Shown piece after piece: positions 25,516 to 34,087 of a stretch of DNA of 64,000 bases; within the stretch, counting starts at the first letter, position 1; each line of letters begins with the position of its first letter. Origin of the DNA: Nocardioides szechwanensis (lineage in GTDB: Bacteria; Actinomycetota; Actinomycetes; Propionibacteriales; Nocardioidaceae); NCBI RefSeq assembly GCF_900103935.1, contig NZ_FNIC01000012.1, forward strand, positions 1 to 64,000, written 5' to 3'. The notes beneath the pieces are model-generated. The model saw nothing but the letters and a program-made list of their open reading frames with translations, was not told the DNA's origin and searched no databases. The position numbers and the translations under genes were made by a program.

Positions 25516-27174
25516 GTGACTCGGACCGGAAGGCTGCGCTGCGCTCTCGTGCTGAGCGGTCTGCTGGCGTCCCTGATGCCTCTCGCGGGCCCGGCCACGG
25601 CCGACGACGGCCGGGTCGACGCACCGTCGCTGAGCAAGTACGACGCGGTCGAGCAGCGCTCCACCGCCTACCTGTGCACCGGGTACGTCGCCTGCGCCGA
25701 GGCGGGCTACTCCCACGCGGGCTACCGCACCGCCGCGGACACGATGTGGTGGCGGATGTACACCGGCCACAACTGCACCAACTACGTGGCGTACCGCATG
25801 GTGAAGAGCGGGCTGCCCAACGACCGACCGTGGTCCGGAGGCGGCAACGCCAGCGAGTGGGGCCTGAAGATGGCCGGGATCACCGACGACGTCCCGATCG
25901 TCGGTGCCGTCGCCTGGTGGCGGGCGAACGCCCCCGGCACCGGCTCCAGCGGTCACGTGGCCTACGTCGAGGAGGTCATCTCCAGCACGGTGATCGTGAT
26001 CTCCGAGGACAGCTGGAGCGGTGACTTCCACTGGCGCAAGATCCGCAAGGCCGACGGCCGGTGGCCCTCGGGTTTCGTCCACTTCAACGACCAGGTCATC
26101 ACCAACGTCGCGGCCCCGGTCATCGAGGGCACACCCAAGGTCGGCGCGCCGCTGACGGCCGCACCCGGCACCTGGACCCCCGCCGGCAGCTACGCCTTCC
26201 AGTGGCTCGTGGACGGCGCCGTGATCCCCGGCGCCACGGCGGCTCAGTACGTCCCGACCGCGGCCCAGCGCGGCAAGCGCTTGACGCTGCAGGTCACCGC
26301 GACGAAGAAGGGCTACGCACCCGGCACCGCGCGCAAGGCCGCCCCCAGCGACGTCGTGGTCGGCGACTTCCGCAGCGCGGAGGCCCCCACGGTCAGCGGC
26401 GTCGCCGAGGTCGACCAGGTCCTCACCGCGACCCCCGGCTCCTGGGCGCCGACGCCCGAGAGCGCCAGCGTCCAGTGGTACGCCGACGGCGTGGCCATCC
26501 CCGGAGCCACCTCCTGGCAGCTGCGCCTCGGTCAGCCCCAGATCGACAAGCGGGTCACCGCTGCCGTCACCGTGCGGGCGACCGGCTACAAGCCCCGCAA
26601 GGTGAGCTCGCCGGAGACCGCTCCGGTCATCGCCGGCACCATCGCGATCACCTCGCCGTTCTCGGTCGACGGCCGCGTCCGCACGGGGGACACGCTCACC
26701 GTCACCCCGGGCTCGTTCGAGCCCGCTGACGCGACGGTCACCTACACCTGGCTACGGGACGGCGAGCCGATCCGCGGCGCCGCAGGCACGACGTACGTGC
26801 TGCGGCCGTGGGACGTGGGCTCGCGGATCACCGTGCGGGTCGACCTCGCACGCACCAGCTACCGCAGCACCTCCCAGGTCGCGAAGGCCCAGGGCCGAGT
26901 CCAGACCAAGCCCACGCTGAGGATCTCGTCGGCCAGCGCGTCGCGTCGCGCCGTGGTCATCGTGAGGGTGGGCGCCCCCGGCGTCTCGTCCCCGCGCGGG
27001 CTGGTCACCGTGTCGATCGGCGCGAAGAAGGTCACGGGCAAGGTCGTCGACGGCAGGTTCCGCGCCGTGGTCGAGGGGCTCAAGCCCGGCTGGCACAAGG
27101 TGCGGGTCCGCTACACGGGCACCAAGCTCGTGCTGCCCGCCGCCGGCTCCGACCGCGTATACGTCAAGCGCTAG
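25516..27174 (+). CDS. secreted CHAP-domain peptidoglycan amidase with repeat modules
   Basis: The protein has 552 residues from GTG 25516. The signal peptide ends at about GPATA-DD (29-30). The CHAP domain follows (about 70-195), with catalytic C87 in GHNCTNYVAYR, H147 in SSGHVAYVEE and the following acidic SEDSW. Three immunoglobulin-like repeats of about 85-90 residues follow (205-460). Each contains a PG-x-W or PGSF turn and a W-x(2-3)-DG motif, such as QWLVDGAVIPGATAAQYVPT. A final Ig-like bacterial domain ends YVKR. CHAP enzymes cut peptidoglycan cross-bridges or the N-acetylmuramoyl-alanine bond; the repeats likely bind the wall. The 3' end overlaps the MMPL gene tail to tail by 11 bases. 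Confidence 0.88.
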   Translation: MTRTGRLRCALVLSGLLASLMPLAGPATADDGRVDAPSLSKYDAVEQRSTAYLCTGYVACAEAGYSHAGYRTAADTMWWRMYTGHNCTNYVAYRMVKSGLPNDRPWSGGGNASEWGLKMAGITDDVPIVGAVAWWRANAPGTGSSGHVAYVEEVISSTVIVISEDSWSGDFHWRKIRKADGRWPSGFVHFNDQVITNVAAPVIEGTPKVGAPLTAAPGTWTPAGSYAFQWLVDGAVIPGATAAQYVPTAAQRGKRLTLQVTATKKGYAPGTARKAAPSDVVVGDFRSAEAPTVSGVAEVDQVLTATPGSWAPTPESASVQWYADGVAIPGATSWQLRLGQPQIDKRVTAAVTVRATGYKPRKVSSPETAPVIAGTIAITSPFSVDGRVRTGDTLTVTPGSFEPADATVTYTWLRDGEPIRGAAGTTYVLRPWDVGSRITVRVDLARTSYRSTSQVAKAQGRVQTKPTLRISSASASRRAVVIVRVGAPGVSSPRGLVTVSIGAKKVTGKVVDGRFRAVVEGLKPGWHKVRVRYTGTKLVLPAAGSDRVYVKR

Positions 27175-29287
27175 CTCGCCTCACGGGTTCGAGGCCGTCG
27201 TGCCCGGACTTCTCCACCGACGCGGAGTCCAACTCCGGCAGCAGCCGATCCAGCCACTCTGGCAGCCACCAGTTCGCGTCGCCCAGAAGCTTCATGGTGG
27301 CCGGGACGAGCACCAGGCGTACGACGGTCGCGTCGAGGAGGATCGCCGTGGCCAGTCCCACTCCCATCATCTTCACCACCGGGTCACTGCCCAGGACGAA
27401 GCCCGAGAAGACCGCCACCATGATCAGCGCGGCCGCGGTGATGGTCCGCCCGGTGCCGGCGATCCCCGCGATGACCGCGCGGGTGTTGTCGCCGTGGCGG
27501 CGGTACTCCTCGCGTACCCGCGAGAGCAGGAACACCTCGTAGTCCATGGAGAGACCGAACAGGATCGCGAACATGAACAGCGGGATGAATGACACGATCG
27601 GCACCGTCGACTCCACGCCGATGAGGTCGGCCGCCCAGCCCCACTGGAAGACCATGACGAGCACGCCGTACGCTGCGCCGACGCTCAGCAGGTTGAGCAC
27701 GACCGCCTTCAGCGGCACCAGTACCGACCGGAACAGCACCGTGAGCAAGAGGAACGACAGCAGCAGCACGGCCACCACGAAGCGCAGCATCCGCTCCTGC
27801 ACCCGGTCACCGAGGTCGGCGAAGGTGGCGGTCTGGCCGCCGACATGGCCGGTCGCTGCGGTGCCGTCGAGCACCGTCGGGAAAACCTCGCTGCGCAGCC
27901 TCGCGACGGTCTCCTGGGTGGCAACGTCCTGGGGCGACGTGGTCGGCTGCGCCACCAGAGTCGCCACGCCTGCGGTGAGATCGATGGTCGGGTCGCCGAC
28001 CGAGGTGATGCCCGGGTCGGCTGCCACCGCCGCGGCCAGCGGCGCCACGACGGACCCGTCCTGGGAGATGTCGACCGCGATCACCAGCGGCCCGTTGGCG
28101 CCAGGGCCGAACCCGTCGGCGATCAGGTCGTAGGCCCGGCGTTCGGTCCTCGACTCGGGCTTGGTCCCGTCGTCCGGGAACCCCAGGTTGAGCGAGAGAA
28201 CGGGTGCGGCCAGGGCGATCATGAGGACGCCTCCTCCGACGAGGTACGCCGTCGCGTGGCGGGTCACGTGAGCGCCCCACCGGTACCAGCCGGTGCTCGG
28301 CCGATGCGGCGTGCGCCGGCGTCCGTTGATCCGGTGCCCCGCCAGTCCGAGAAGTGCCGGCAGCAACGTGACCGAAGCCAGCACCATCACGAGCACCATC
28401 GCGGAGATGGCGACCCCACCACCGGTCACGAACGGGATCCCCGCGACGAGCAAACCGAGGATCGCCACGACGACCGTGCCGCCGGCGAAGATCACCGCCT
28501 GTCCTGCTGTTGCCAGGGCCCGGCCGGCCGCTTCGGCGACCGGCATCCCCAGCGCCAGGTGCTCGCGGTGCCGGGTGACCAGGAAGAGCGCGTAGTCGAT
28601 ACCGACGCCGAGTCCGACCATGGCCGCAAGCTGCGGTGCCCACGCCGGGATGTCGATCAGGTTCGTCACCAGCTTCATCGAGGTGACGCCGATGACCAGA
28701 CCGAACAGCGCCATCCCGATCGGCAGTCCCATCGCGACGAAGGAGCCGAAGGCGATCAGCAGGACGATCATCGCGACGACGATCCCCGCGACCTCGCCGA
28801 GCCCGGTGGGTGCTTCCTCGAACGCGAAGAACAGATGGCCTCCGGTCTCCAGAGTCAATGACGACTCGTCACGCAGGTCGGCGACGGCGTCCTTGAGGTT
28901 GTCCAGGTCGGAGGCATCGAGGTGCTCGATCGCGGGGTACTGCACGCGCACGAGTGCGATGGCGCCGTCCGGCGAGACGCTGCTCGTCGTGGTCAGGACG
29001 TGCGGGAGCTCCGTGAGAGCGGCCTCCACCGGTGCGAGGTGCGCCGCGGCGTCCTGGGCTTCGAGGACGACGTGGGCGGTGACCCCGCCCTCGTCAGCCT
29101 GGGCCTCGGCGAGCAGCTCCGCAGCTTGGTAGGAGTCGAGGCCGGGTGCCTCGAAGCTCTCCTCGAGATCGCGCCCGAAGGCAACGGAGGAGGCGATGAC
29201 GACCAGCGCGAGAACGATCCAGGCGCCGATGGCGACCCAGGGCCGGGTGGCAGCAGACCGGCCGAGCCGGTAGAGGAGATTCGACAT
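27164..29287 (-). CDS. MMPL-family (RND superfamily) membrane exporter
   Basis: The protein has 707 residues from ATG 29287 (MSNLLYRLGRSAATRPWVAI). There are 11-12 membrane helices in two symmetrical halves. Each half has one helix, a large outer loop (about 45-175 and 385-520), then a block of five helices. The second half has FGLSMDYEVFLLSRVREEYR and the first GLGVGIDYALFLVTRHREHL, the paired Asp-Tyr proton-relay motifs of MMPL proteins. Such exporters move lipids, siderophores or drugs across the inner membrane by proton antiport. A divergent LuxR-type two-component system starts 133 bases upstream and probably controls it. Substrate is unknown. Confidence 0.92.
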   Translation of the reverse strand: MSNLLYRLGRSAATRPWVAIGAWIVLALVVIASSVAFGRDLEESFEAPGLDSYQAAELLAEAQADEGGVTAHVVLEAQDAAAHLAPVEAALTELPHVLTTTSSVSPDGAIALVRVQYPAIEHLDASDLDNLKDAVADLRDESSLTLETGGHLFFAFEEAPTGLGEVAGIVVAMIVLLIAFGSFVAMGLPIGMALFGLVIGVTSMKLVTNLIDIPAWAPQLAAMVGLGVGIDYALFLVTRHREHLALGMPVAEAAGRALATAGQAVIFAGGTVVVAILGLLVAGIPFVTGGGVAISAMVLVMVLASVTLLPALLGLAGHRINGRRRTPHRPSTGWYRWGAHVTRHATAYLVGGGVLMIALAAPVLSLNLGFPDDGTKPESRTERRAYDLIADGFGPGANGPLVIAVDISQDGSVVAPLAAAVAADPGITSVGDPTIDLTAGVATLVAQPTTSPQDVATQETVARLRSEVFPTVLDGTAATGHVGGQTATFADLGDRVQERMLRFVVAVLLLSFLLLTVLFRSVLVPLKAVVLNLLSVGAAYGVLVMVFQWGWAADLIGVESTVPIVSFIPLFMFAILFGLSMDYEVFLLSRVREEYRRHGDNTRAVIAGIAGTGRTITAAALIMVAVFSGFVLGSDPVVKMMGVGLATAILLDATVVRLVLVPATMKLLGDANWWLPEWLDRLLPELDSASVEKSGHDGLEPVRRASA

Positions 29288-29407
29288 GCCTCCACGGTGG
29301 CCCGGCGGAGAGCGACGTACATCGGGCCAAGGAGTGGGGGACTCCTCAGCCGAAAGAACGAGAAGCGGCTCATGCTTCTGCCCCGTACGACGAGCGTCGC
29401 CGCTCTC

Positions 29408-29413
29408 TAGGCT
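29408..29413 (+). promoter_or_regulatory. -10-like hexamer (TAGGCT) for the two-component operon
   Basis: TAGGCT lies six bases before GTG 29420. Confidence 0.45.
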
Positions 29414-29419
29414 GGCAAG

Positions 29420-30550
29420 GTGTTCGCCGCCTTCATCCGCTCGATCCTCGCCGAGCCCCGTGCCCCGGACCCGCCGGCGCGGGTGTGGTGGGACTGGGCC
29501 TTGGTCGGCGCTCTGCTGGTCACGGCCGTGGCCGAGGCGATCTTCCGCCCGGACATGGCGTGGCGTCCCCTGGCCACCGTGGTCGCGCTCCTGGTGATCC
29601 CGGTCCTGCTCTGGCGGCGTACCCATCCGTTGCTGGCGACCGCGGTCGGCTGGGGCGGCGCGCTGGTGCTGCACATCCCGACCGTCGTCAGTGACGTCGT
29701 CGACGTGGGGCTGTACTCCATGGCCGGCATCGTGTTGCTGCCCTACGCGTTGTACCGCTGGGCTTCGGGACGCGAGGCGCTGGTCGGGACCGCGATCGTC
29801 GCCGTGCCCGCGGGCCTGGGTCTCGCGACCAGCGCGACCCTCGGGGACGTGATCGGCGGCACCACCCTGCTGGTCGCGGTGTTCGCACTCGGGGCCGCGA
29901 TGCGCTACCGCGCGGTTGCGCGCCAGCGCGAGGTGCAGCAGGTCCGGACGCTCGAGCGCGGTGAGCTCGCCCGCGAGCTGCACGACACCGTCGCGCACCA
30001 CGTGTCGGCCATCGCGATCCAGGCCCAGGCGGGGCGGGCGGTGGCAGCCACCGACCCGGCTTCGGCGGTCGAGGCGCTGGCAGTGATCGAGGCGGAGGCG
30101 TCGCGGACCTTGTACGAGATGCGCACGATGGTCCGGGTATTACGCGACGGCGAGGCGGCCGACTACGCGCCGCAGCGGGGCATCAGCGACCTGGACGAGC
30201 TGACCCGGACGAGCCCGCTGGTGCAGGTGCACCACGGCGGCGACCTCGCGGGCCTGCCGCAACCGGTGGAGGTGGCGGTCTACCGGATCTGTCAGGAGTC
30301 GGTCACCAACGCGATCCGGCATTCGCTGAACGCCACGGCGGTCACCGTGGGAGTCACCGGCGACGTCGGCGTCGTACGGTTGCGTGTGCACGACGACGGA
30401 GAAGCAGCCCGCCCTTCGACCACCGTGGGCTACGGCCTGCTCGGTATGGCGGAACGAGCCAAGCTGCTCGGCGGCACCTGTCAGGCCGGGCCGGACCCGG
30501 CCGGCGGCTGGACCGTCGAAGCGACCCTGCCGCGCGAAGTGCCGCGATGA
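29420..30550 (+). CDS. sensor histidine kinase (HisKA_3 / NarL-type)
   Basis: The protein has 376 residues from GTG 29420. Five or so membrane helices fill residues 26-160 with hardly any outer loop, so the signal is probably sensed within or at the membrane. The dimerisation helix carries the phospho-acceptor H188 in LARELHDTVAHHVSAIAIQA. The HATPase_c domain shows QESVTNAIRHS (N box), RVHDDG (G1) and YGLLGMAERAKLLGG (G2). It phosphorylates the response regulator encoded next, whose start overlaps its stop as ATGA. The pair lies divergent from the MMPL exporter, a common drug or envelope-stress arrangement. Confidence 0.93.
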   Translation: MFAAFIRSILAEPRAPDPPARVWWDWALVGALLVTAVAEAIFRPDMAWRPLATVVALLVIPVLLWRRTHPLLATAVGWGGALVLHIPTVVSDVVDVGLYSMAGIVLLPYALYRWASGREALVGTAIVAVPAGLGLATSATLGDVIGGTTLLVAVFALGAAMRYRAVARQREVQQVRTLERGELARELHDTVAHHVSAIAIQAQAGRAVAATDPASAVEALAVIEAEASRTLYEMRTMVRVLRDGEAADYAPQRGISDLDELTRTSPLVQVHHGGDLAGLPQPVEVAVYRICQESVTNAIRHSLNATAVTVGVTGDVGVVRLRVHDDGEAARPSTTVGYGLLGMAERAKLLGGTCQAGPDPAGGWTVEATLPREVPR

Positions 30551-31203
30551 CGATCAGGGTGGTGGTCGCCGACGACCAGCTCCTGGTCCGCACCGGCCTG
30601 ACGATGATTCTCAACGCGCAGCCTGGGATCGAGGTCGTCGGCGAGGCAACGGACGGTCACGAGGCGGTGGCCGTGGCACGCGAGCTGCGTCCCGACGTCT
30701 GCCTCTTCGACATCCGGATGCCCGGCATCGACGGCGTCGAGGCCACCCGCCAGCTCGCTGGCCCAGGCGTCGAGAACCCCCTGGCCATCGTGATCATCAC
30801 GACCTTCGATCTCGACGAGTACATCCATGGCGCCCTCAAGGCCGGCGCCCGAGGCTTCCTCCTCAAGGACGCCGGGCCGGAGCTGCTGGTCCAGGCGATC
30901 CACGCGGCCGCGAAGGGCGACGCGCTCATCTCGCCCGACATCACCCGCCGCCTGCTCACCACCCTGGCCGGCCTGGAGCGAGCCTCCCCGCCGACCCAGC
31001 CGATCGAGCCGCTCACCGAACGCGAGGAAGAAGTGCTCCTCACCGTCGCCCGCGGCTGCACCAACGCCGAGATCGCCGACGAGCTGCACATCACCCTGAG
31101 CACGGTGAAGACCCACGTCGGCGCGCTGATGAACAAGCTCGGCGCCCGCAACCGCGTCGAGGTCGCGATGTGGGCGTACGAGACCAGGCGGGTCAAGGGA
31201 TAG
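30547..31203 (+). CDS. LuxR/NarL-family response regulator
   Basis: The protein has 218 residues from ATG 30547, overlapping the kinase gene by four bases. The receiver domain (1-120) has the acidic pair in VVVADDQ, phospho-acceptor D55 in VCLFDIRMPG, a conserved threonine in IITTFDLDEY and the lysine in FLLKDAG. The C-terminal helix-turn-helix (about 150-212) contains LTEREEEVLLTVARGCTNAE and IADELHITLSTVKTHVGALM, the LuxR signature. It binds DNA as a dimer after phosphorylation. The likely target is the divergent MMPL exporter; this is inferred from position. Confidence 0.94.
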   Translation: MTIRVVVADDQLLVRTGLTMILNAQPGIEVVGEATDGHEAVAVARELRPDVCLFDIRMPGIDGVEATRQLAGPGVENPLAIVIITTFDLDEYIHGALKAGARGFLLKDAGPELLVQAIHAAAKGDALISPDITRRLLTTLAGLERASPPTQPIEPLTEREEEVLLTVARGCTNAEIADELHITLSTVKTHVGALMNKLGARNRVEVAMWAYETRRVKG

Positions 31204-31308
31204 GGCCGGCCGACCGCCGATCGCGTCTACGCAGTTCGCACGCGCCCAGTCGCGGCGCTGTGCAGCGGGATGGCACCCGGTCGGACTTGATGGTGGGTGC
31301 GGTCGCGC

Positions 31309-32619
31309 TCAGGCGATGAGCTCGTAGTCGAGGGTCGTGCGGCTGTTGTAGTCGAGGTGGCCCAGTGGTGCGGGCGCGCGGGATCGGTAGGTGTGTCCGG
31401 TCGGGGTGGTGGTGATGACGGTGTGGCGTTCGGTGCCGGCCAGGGTCTCGGGCGAAGGACGCGCGCGCCAGCCGGGGGCTTGTTTGGCGAGGTTGCAGCG
31501 TTCGCACAGGCCTTGGAGGTTGGGCTTGGAGGTGTCGCCGCCGACTTGGGACTCGCGCACGTGGTCGGTGGTTCGGATCGGGGCGCCACACCAGGGGGTG
31601 CGGCAAAGGTCCTGGTCGCGGTGGCGGACGAGGTCGGCGAGCCCGGCGGGGGCGTGGCGGGCGCGGGAGTCCAAGCCGACCAGCTGCCCGGTCCCGGGGT
31701 GGGTGTAGAGGCGGCGTACCCAGACCTGGACCGCGTCGAGGGCGTCGGCGAGGAGGTCGTGGGCCCGCTCGGCGGGCACGGGGCGGTAGCCGGGCACGTG
31801 TGCTGACTCCTCGCTGGTGCCGAAGAACGTGCGGTCGGTCATGACGAGGTCCAGGTTGACCCGGACCGGGTCGGCGACGGACCTGCCGGTGACGCGTTCG
31901 ACGAGGGTGTCGGCCATGACCTGGCCGCGGGAGCGGGGGTCGCCGGTGGCGCGGGCGGTGTCGGCGGCGGCCCTGAGGGCGGCGTAGACCGCGACGCCGT
32001 CCTTGACCGGGAGCAGGGCGCTGAGCCAGGTCATGGTGTCGGGGGCCGGGCGCAGGGTGACGTGGCGGTCGGCCTCGGCCTTGCGGGCTCGCGCGGCGAC
32101 GGCGGCGTTGTCGAGGTCGGCGGCAAGCTTGCGTGCCGCGTTGCCCAAGGCGTGGTCCGGCAGGTCCGGGCCGGTGCCGCCCGGTCCGCACAGGCGCCGG
32201 TCGACCTCACGGCGGTCGTCAAGGGACAGGCACGCGGTCTCGCGGGCCAGGATCGTGGCCCGCCACTCACTCAGCTGGCCGGTGCGCATCCGGTGAAGGG
32301 TGTGGGGCATCTCGCGGTGCAGGACCTTCGCCAGGCCCAGCAGCCTGGCGCCCTTGGTGGCTGACTCGCGCCGGGCAAGCCCGACCTGGGATGCGACGCC
32401 TTCGCCGAGCCGGGCTGCCGGCCAACCCCGCTGCTCCTGGGCCGCGCGTTGGGAGGTGTCGAGGTCGACCGCGACAGTGGCCTGGGCCGCGGCCGCGACG
32501 TTCTTGAGGTCCTCGAGGGCGCGGATCAGGTCGACGCGCTCGGTGTCGGTGAGATCGCGCGACATGTCGGCCAGGTGGGTGACCCACTGGCTGACCGTTG
32601 CTCCCGAGACCTCGAACAT
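31309..32619 (-). CDS. DUF222 / HNH endonuclease family protein (13E12-like)
   Basis: The protein has 436 residues from ATG 32619. The N-terminal DUF222 domain (about 30-310) is helical, followed by an HNH nuclease domain near 345-400. That domain has [20 protein letters not shown] and [15 protein letters not shown], with paired cysteines and the histidine of TDHV. The family is the repeated 13E12 group of mycobacteria and Nocardioides, usually present in many copies; its biological role is unclear, and mobility or DNA repair have been suggested. The gene is monocistronic, convergent with the response regulator. A TAGCCT hexamer seven bases before the start suggests leaderless transcription. 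Confidence 0.88.
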   Translation of the reverse strand: MFEVSGATVSQWVTHLADMSRDLTDTERVDLIRALEDLKNVAAAAQATVAVDLDTSQRAAQEQRGWPAARLGEGVASQVGLARRESATKGARLLGLAKVLHREMPHTLHRMRTGQLSEWRATILARETACLSLDDRREVDRRLCGPGGTGPDLPDHALGNAARKLAADLDNAAVAARARKAEADRHVTLRPAPDTMTWLSALLPVKDGVAVYAALRAAADTARATGDPRSRGQVMADTLVERVTGRSVADPVRVNLDLVMTDRTFFGTSEESAHVPGYRPVPAERAHDLLADALDAVQVWVRRLYTHPGTGQLVGLDSRARHAPAGLADLVRHRDQDLCRTPWCGAPIRTTDHVRESQVGGDTSKPNLQGLCERCNLAKQAPGWRARPSPETLAGTERHTVITTTPTGHTYRSRAPAPLGHLDYNSRTTLDYELIA

Positions 32620-32626
32620 GTGTTCA

Positions 32627-32632
32627 AGGCTA
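32627..32632 (-). promoter_or_regulatory. -10-like hexamer (TAGCCT) for the DUF222/HNH gene
   Basis: On the minus strand TAGCCT lies seven bases before ATG 32619. Confidence 0.45.
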
Positions 32633-32698
32633 GGACCGGCCACCGACAGTGCGTCGGGGCTCGGGAAGGATCTTGGGCGGTCCGTGCTTAGGTCAGGT

Positions 32699-33298
32699 AT
32701 GACCCAAGCCGACTTCTGGTTCGACCCGCTCTGCCCGTTCGCCTGGATCACCTCGCGGTGGATCCTCGAGGTCGAGCAGGTGCGCGACATCGACGTGACC
32801 TGGCACGTCATGAGCCTCGCCTACCTCAACCAGGACCGGGACATCCCCGACGAGTACCGCGAGATGCTCAAGCCGGCCTGGGGCCCCGTGCGCGTCTGCA
32901 TCGCCGCCGAGCAGAAGCACGGTCGTGAGGTCCTGCTGCCGCTCTACACCGCGATGGGCAACCGCATCCACCTCGGCGGTGAGCCGATCACGCGTGAGCT
33001 GATCGCCGCCGCGCTGGCCGACGCGGGCCTGGAGCCTGAGCTGGTCGAGGCGATGGACGACTCGTCGTACGACGAGGCCGTCGCCAAGTCCCACCACGAG
33101 GGCATGGACCAGGTGGGCGACGACGTCGGCACCCCGACCATCGCCATCGAGGGCGCTGCCTTCTTCGGCCCGGTGCTCTCCAAGATCCCGCGCGGCGAGC
33201 AGGCCGGTGAGCTGTGGGACGGCGCGGTCGCGGTCGCGAAGTTCCCCTACTTCTACGAGCTCAAGCGCTCCCGGACCGGCGAGCTCGACTTCAGCTAG
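32699..33298 (+). CDS. DsbA-like, Rv2466c-family (mycothiol-dependent nitroreductase type) protein
   Basis: The protein has 199 residues from ATG 32699. It has a thioredoxin fold with an inserted helical domain. It matches the Mycobacterium tuberculosis Rv2466c family along its length: [73 protein letters not shown] and [20 protein letters not shown]. Family members use a CPWC active site to reduce substrates with mycothiol. Here the motif is C12-P-F-A15, so the first cysteine stays and the second is alanine, pointing to a monothiol mechanism. Mycothiol use supports an actinobacterial host. The gene overlaps the convergent GPP34 gene by four bases. Confidence 0.85.
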   Translation: MTQADFWFDPLCPFAWITSRWILEVEQVRDIDVTWHVMSLAYLNQDRDIPDEYREMLKPAWGPVRVCIAAEQKHGREVLLPLYTAMGNRIHLGGEPITRELIAAALADAGLEPELVEAMDDSSYDEAVAKSHHEGMDQVGDDVGTPTIAIEGAAFFGPVLSKIPRGEQAGELWDGAVAVAKFPYFYELKRSRTGELDFS

Positions 33299-34002
33299 TA
33301 GCCCGCGGCGGTGGCGGCGGTGGCCGCCGTGACCGCGGTGGTCACCGCGGCGACAGTGGCGGCGACGGCGTCGCGGACCGCCTTGGCGGCCCAGTCGCCG
33401 GTGGCGATGTCCTTCGCGCGCCTCTTCACCTCGCGGGACGACATCCCCTCGTGGTCGACCACCCGGTGTGCCTGGTCGACGGCCGCGAGGAGCGCGACCA
33501 GGGCACCCGTGCGCGGGTCCGGCTGAGCACCCTCGACGAGGGCAGCGCGCACCTGACGGCGTACGTCGTGCTCGTGCGTCGCGTCGGCGGCCGGCCACCT
33601 CGTGCGAGGGAAGACGCCCAGGACCTTCTCCTCCCGGCGCTCCAGCAGGCCGCGCTCGACGAGCCGGTCGGTGAGCGTCTCCTTGAGACCCTTGCCCAGC
33701 CGGTTGACCAGGTCCTGCGGTGAACGGTCCTTCTCGGTGATGGTGGCGAGACCAGCGGTGAGTACCGGGTCGTGAGGCGCCGCGTCGTGAGGCGCCGCGT
33801 CCTGAGGCGCCGCGCCCGTCGGACGCACCTTGGCCGAGCGCCAGGCGCTGGTCTTCTCCTCGAGCTCGACGGCCTCGGCGAGGGCGAGCTCGACGAGTAC
33901 CGCGCCTCCGAGGGCGCTGGCGAGATAGGAGCTGGCCCGGACAGTGCCTTTGGTGTCATCGAGCAGCAGGAGCAGCAGATCCTCGGCGATGAGCGTGTCC
34001 AC
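33295..34002 (-). CDS. GPP34 (GOLPH3-like) phosphoprotein family
   Basis: The protein has 235 residues from GTG 34002 ([20 protein letters not shown]). It is helical, with the family pattern [40 protein letters not shown] and [20 protein letters not shown], then [20 protein letters not shown]. Eukaryotic GOLPH3 binds phosphoinositides at the Golgi. Bacterial homologues are frequent in actinobacteria with no settled role. The middle contains a low-complexity insertion of [11 protein letters not shown] coded by three 15-base repeats. The C-terminal 35 residues are almost pure Ala/Thr/Val and probably form a hydrophobic helix. The gene overlaps the end of the Rv2466c-like gene by four bases. Confidence 0.82.
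   Translation of the reverse strand: MDTLIAEDLLLLLLDDTKGTVRASSYLASALGGAVLVELALAEAVELEEKTSAWRSAKVRPTGAAPQDAAPHDAAPHDPVLTAGLATITEKDRSPQDLVNRLGKGLKETLTDRLVERGLLERREEKVLGVFPRTRWPAADATHEHDVRRQVRAALVEGAQPDPRTGALVALLAAVDQAHRVVDHEGMSSREVKRRAKDIATGDWAAKAVRDAVAATVAAVTTAVTAATAATAAGY
33771..33815. repeat. three tandem 15-base repeats inside the GPP34 gene
   Basis: Units at 33771-33785, 33786-33800 and 33801-33815 read cgtgaggcgccgcgt twice and cctgaggcgccgcgc once. They encode the Asp-Ala-Ala-Pro-His/Gln repeat of the protein; the unit length keeps frame. Confidence 0.85.
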
Positions 34003-34087
34003 TACTCGACTGTAGTCCCGCTGGAGTCGGGGCCAGAGGCGTCTCCGAGGTCGACTTTGGTGCGAATCGCGGTAACAATTGATCCCC

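Noticed and set aside
29288-30001. N-terminal extension of the MMPL frame
   Set aside because: It is antisense to the histidine kinase. ATG 29287 matches the family's start and lies in a normal divergent gap.
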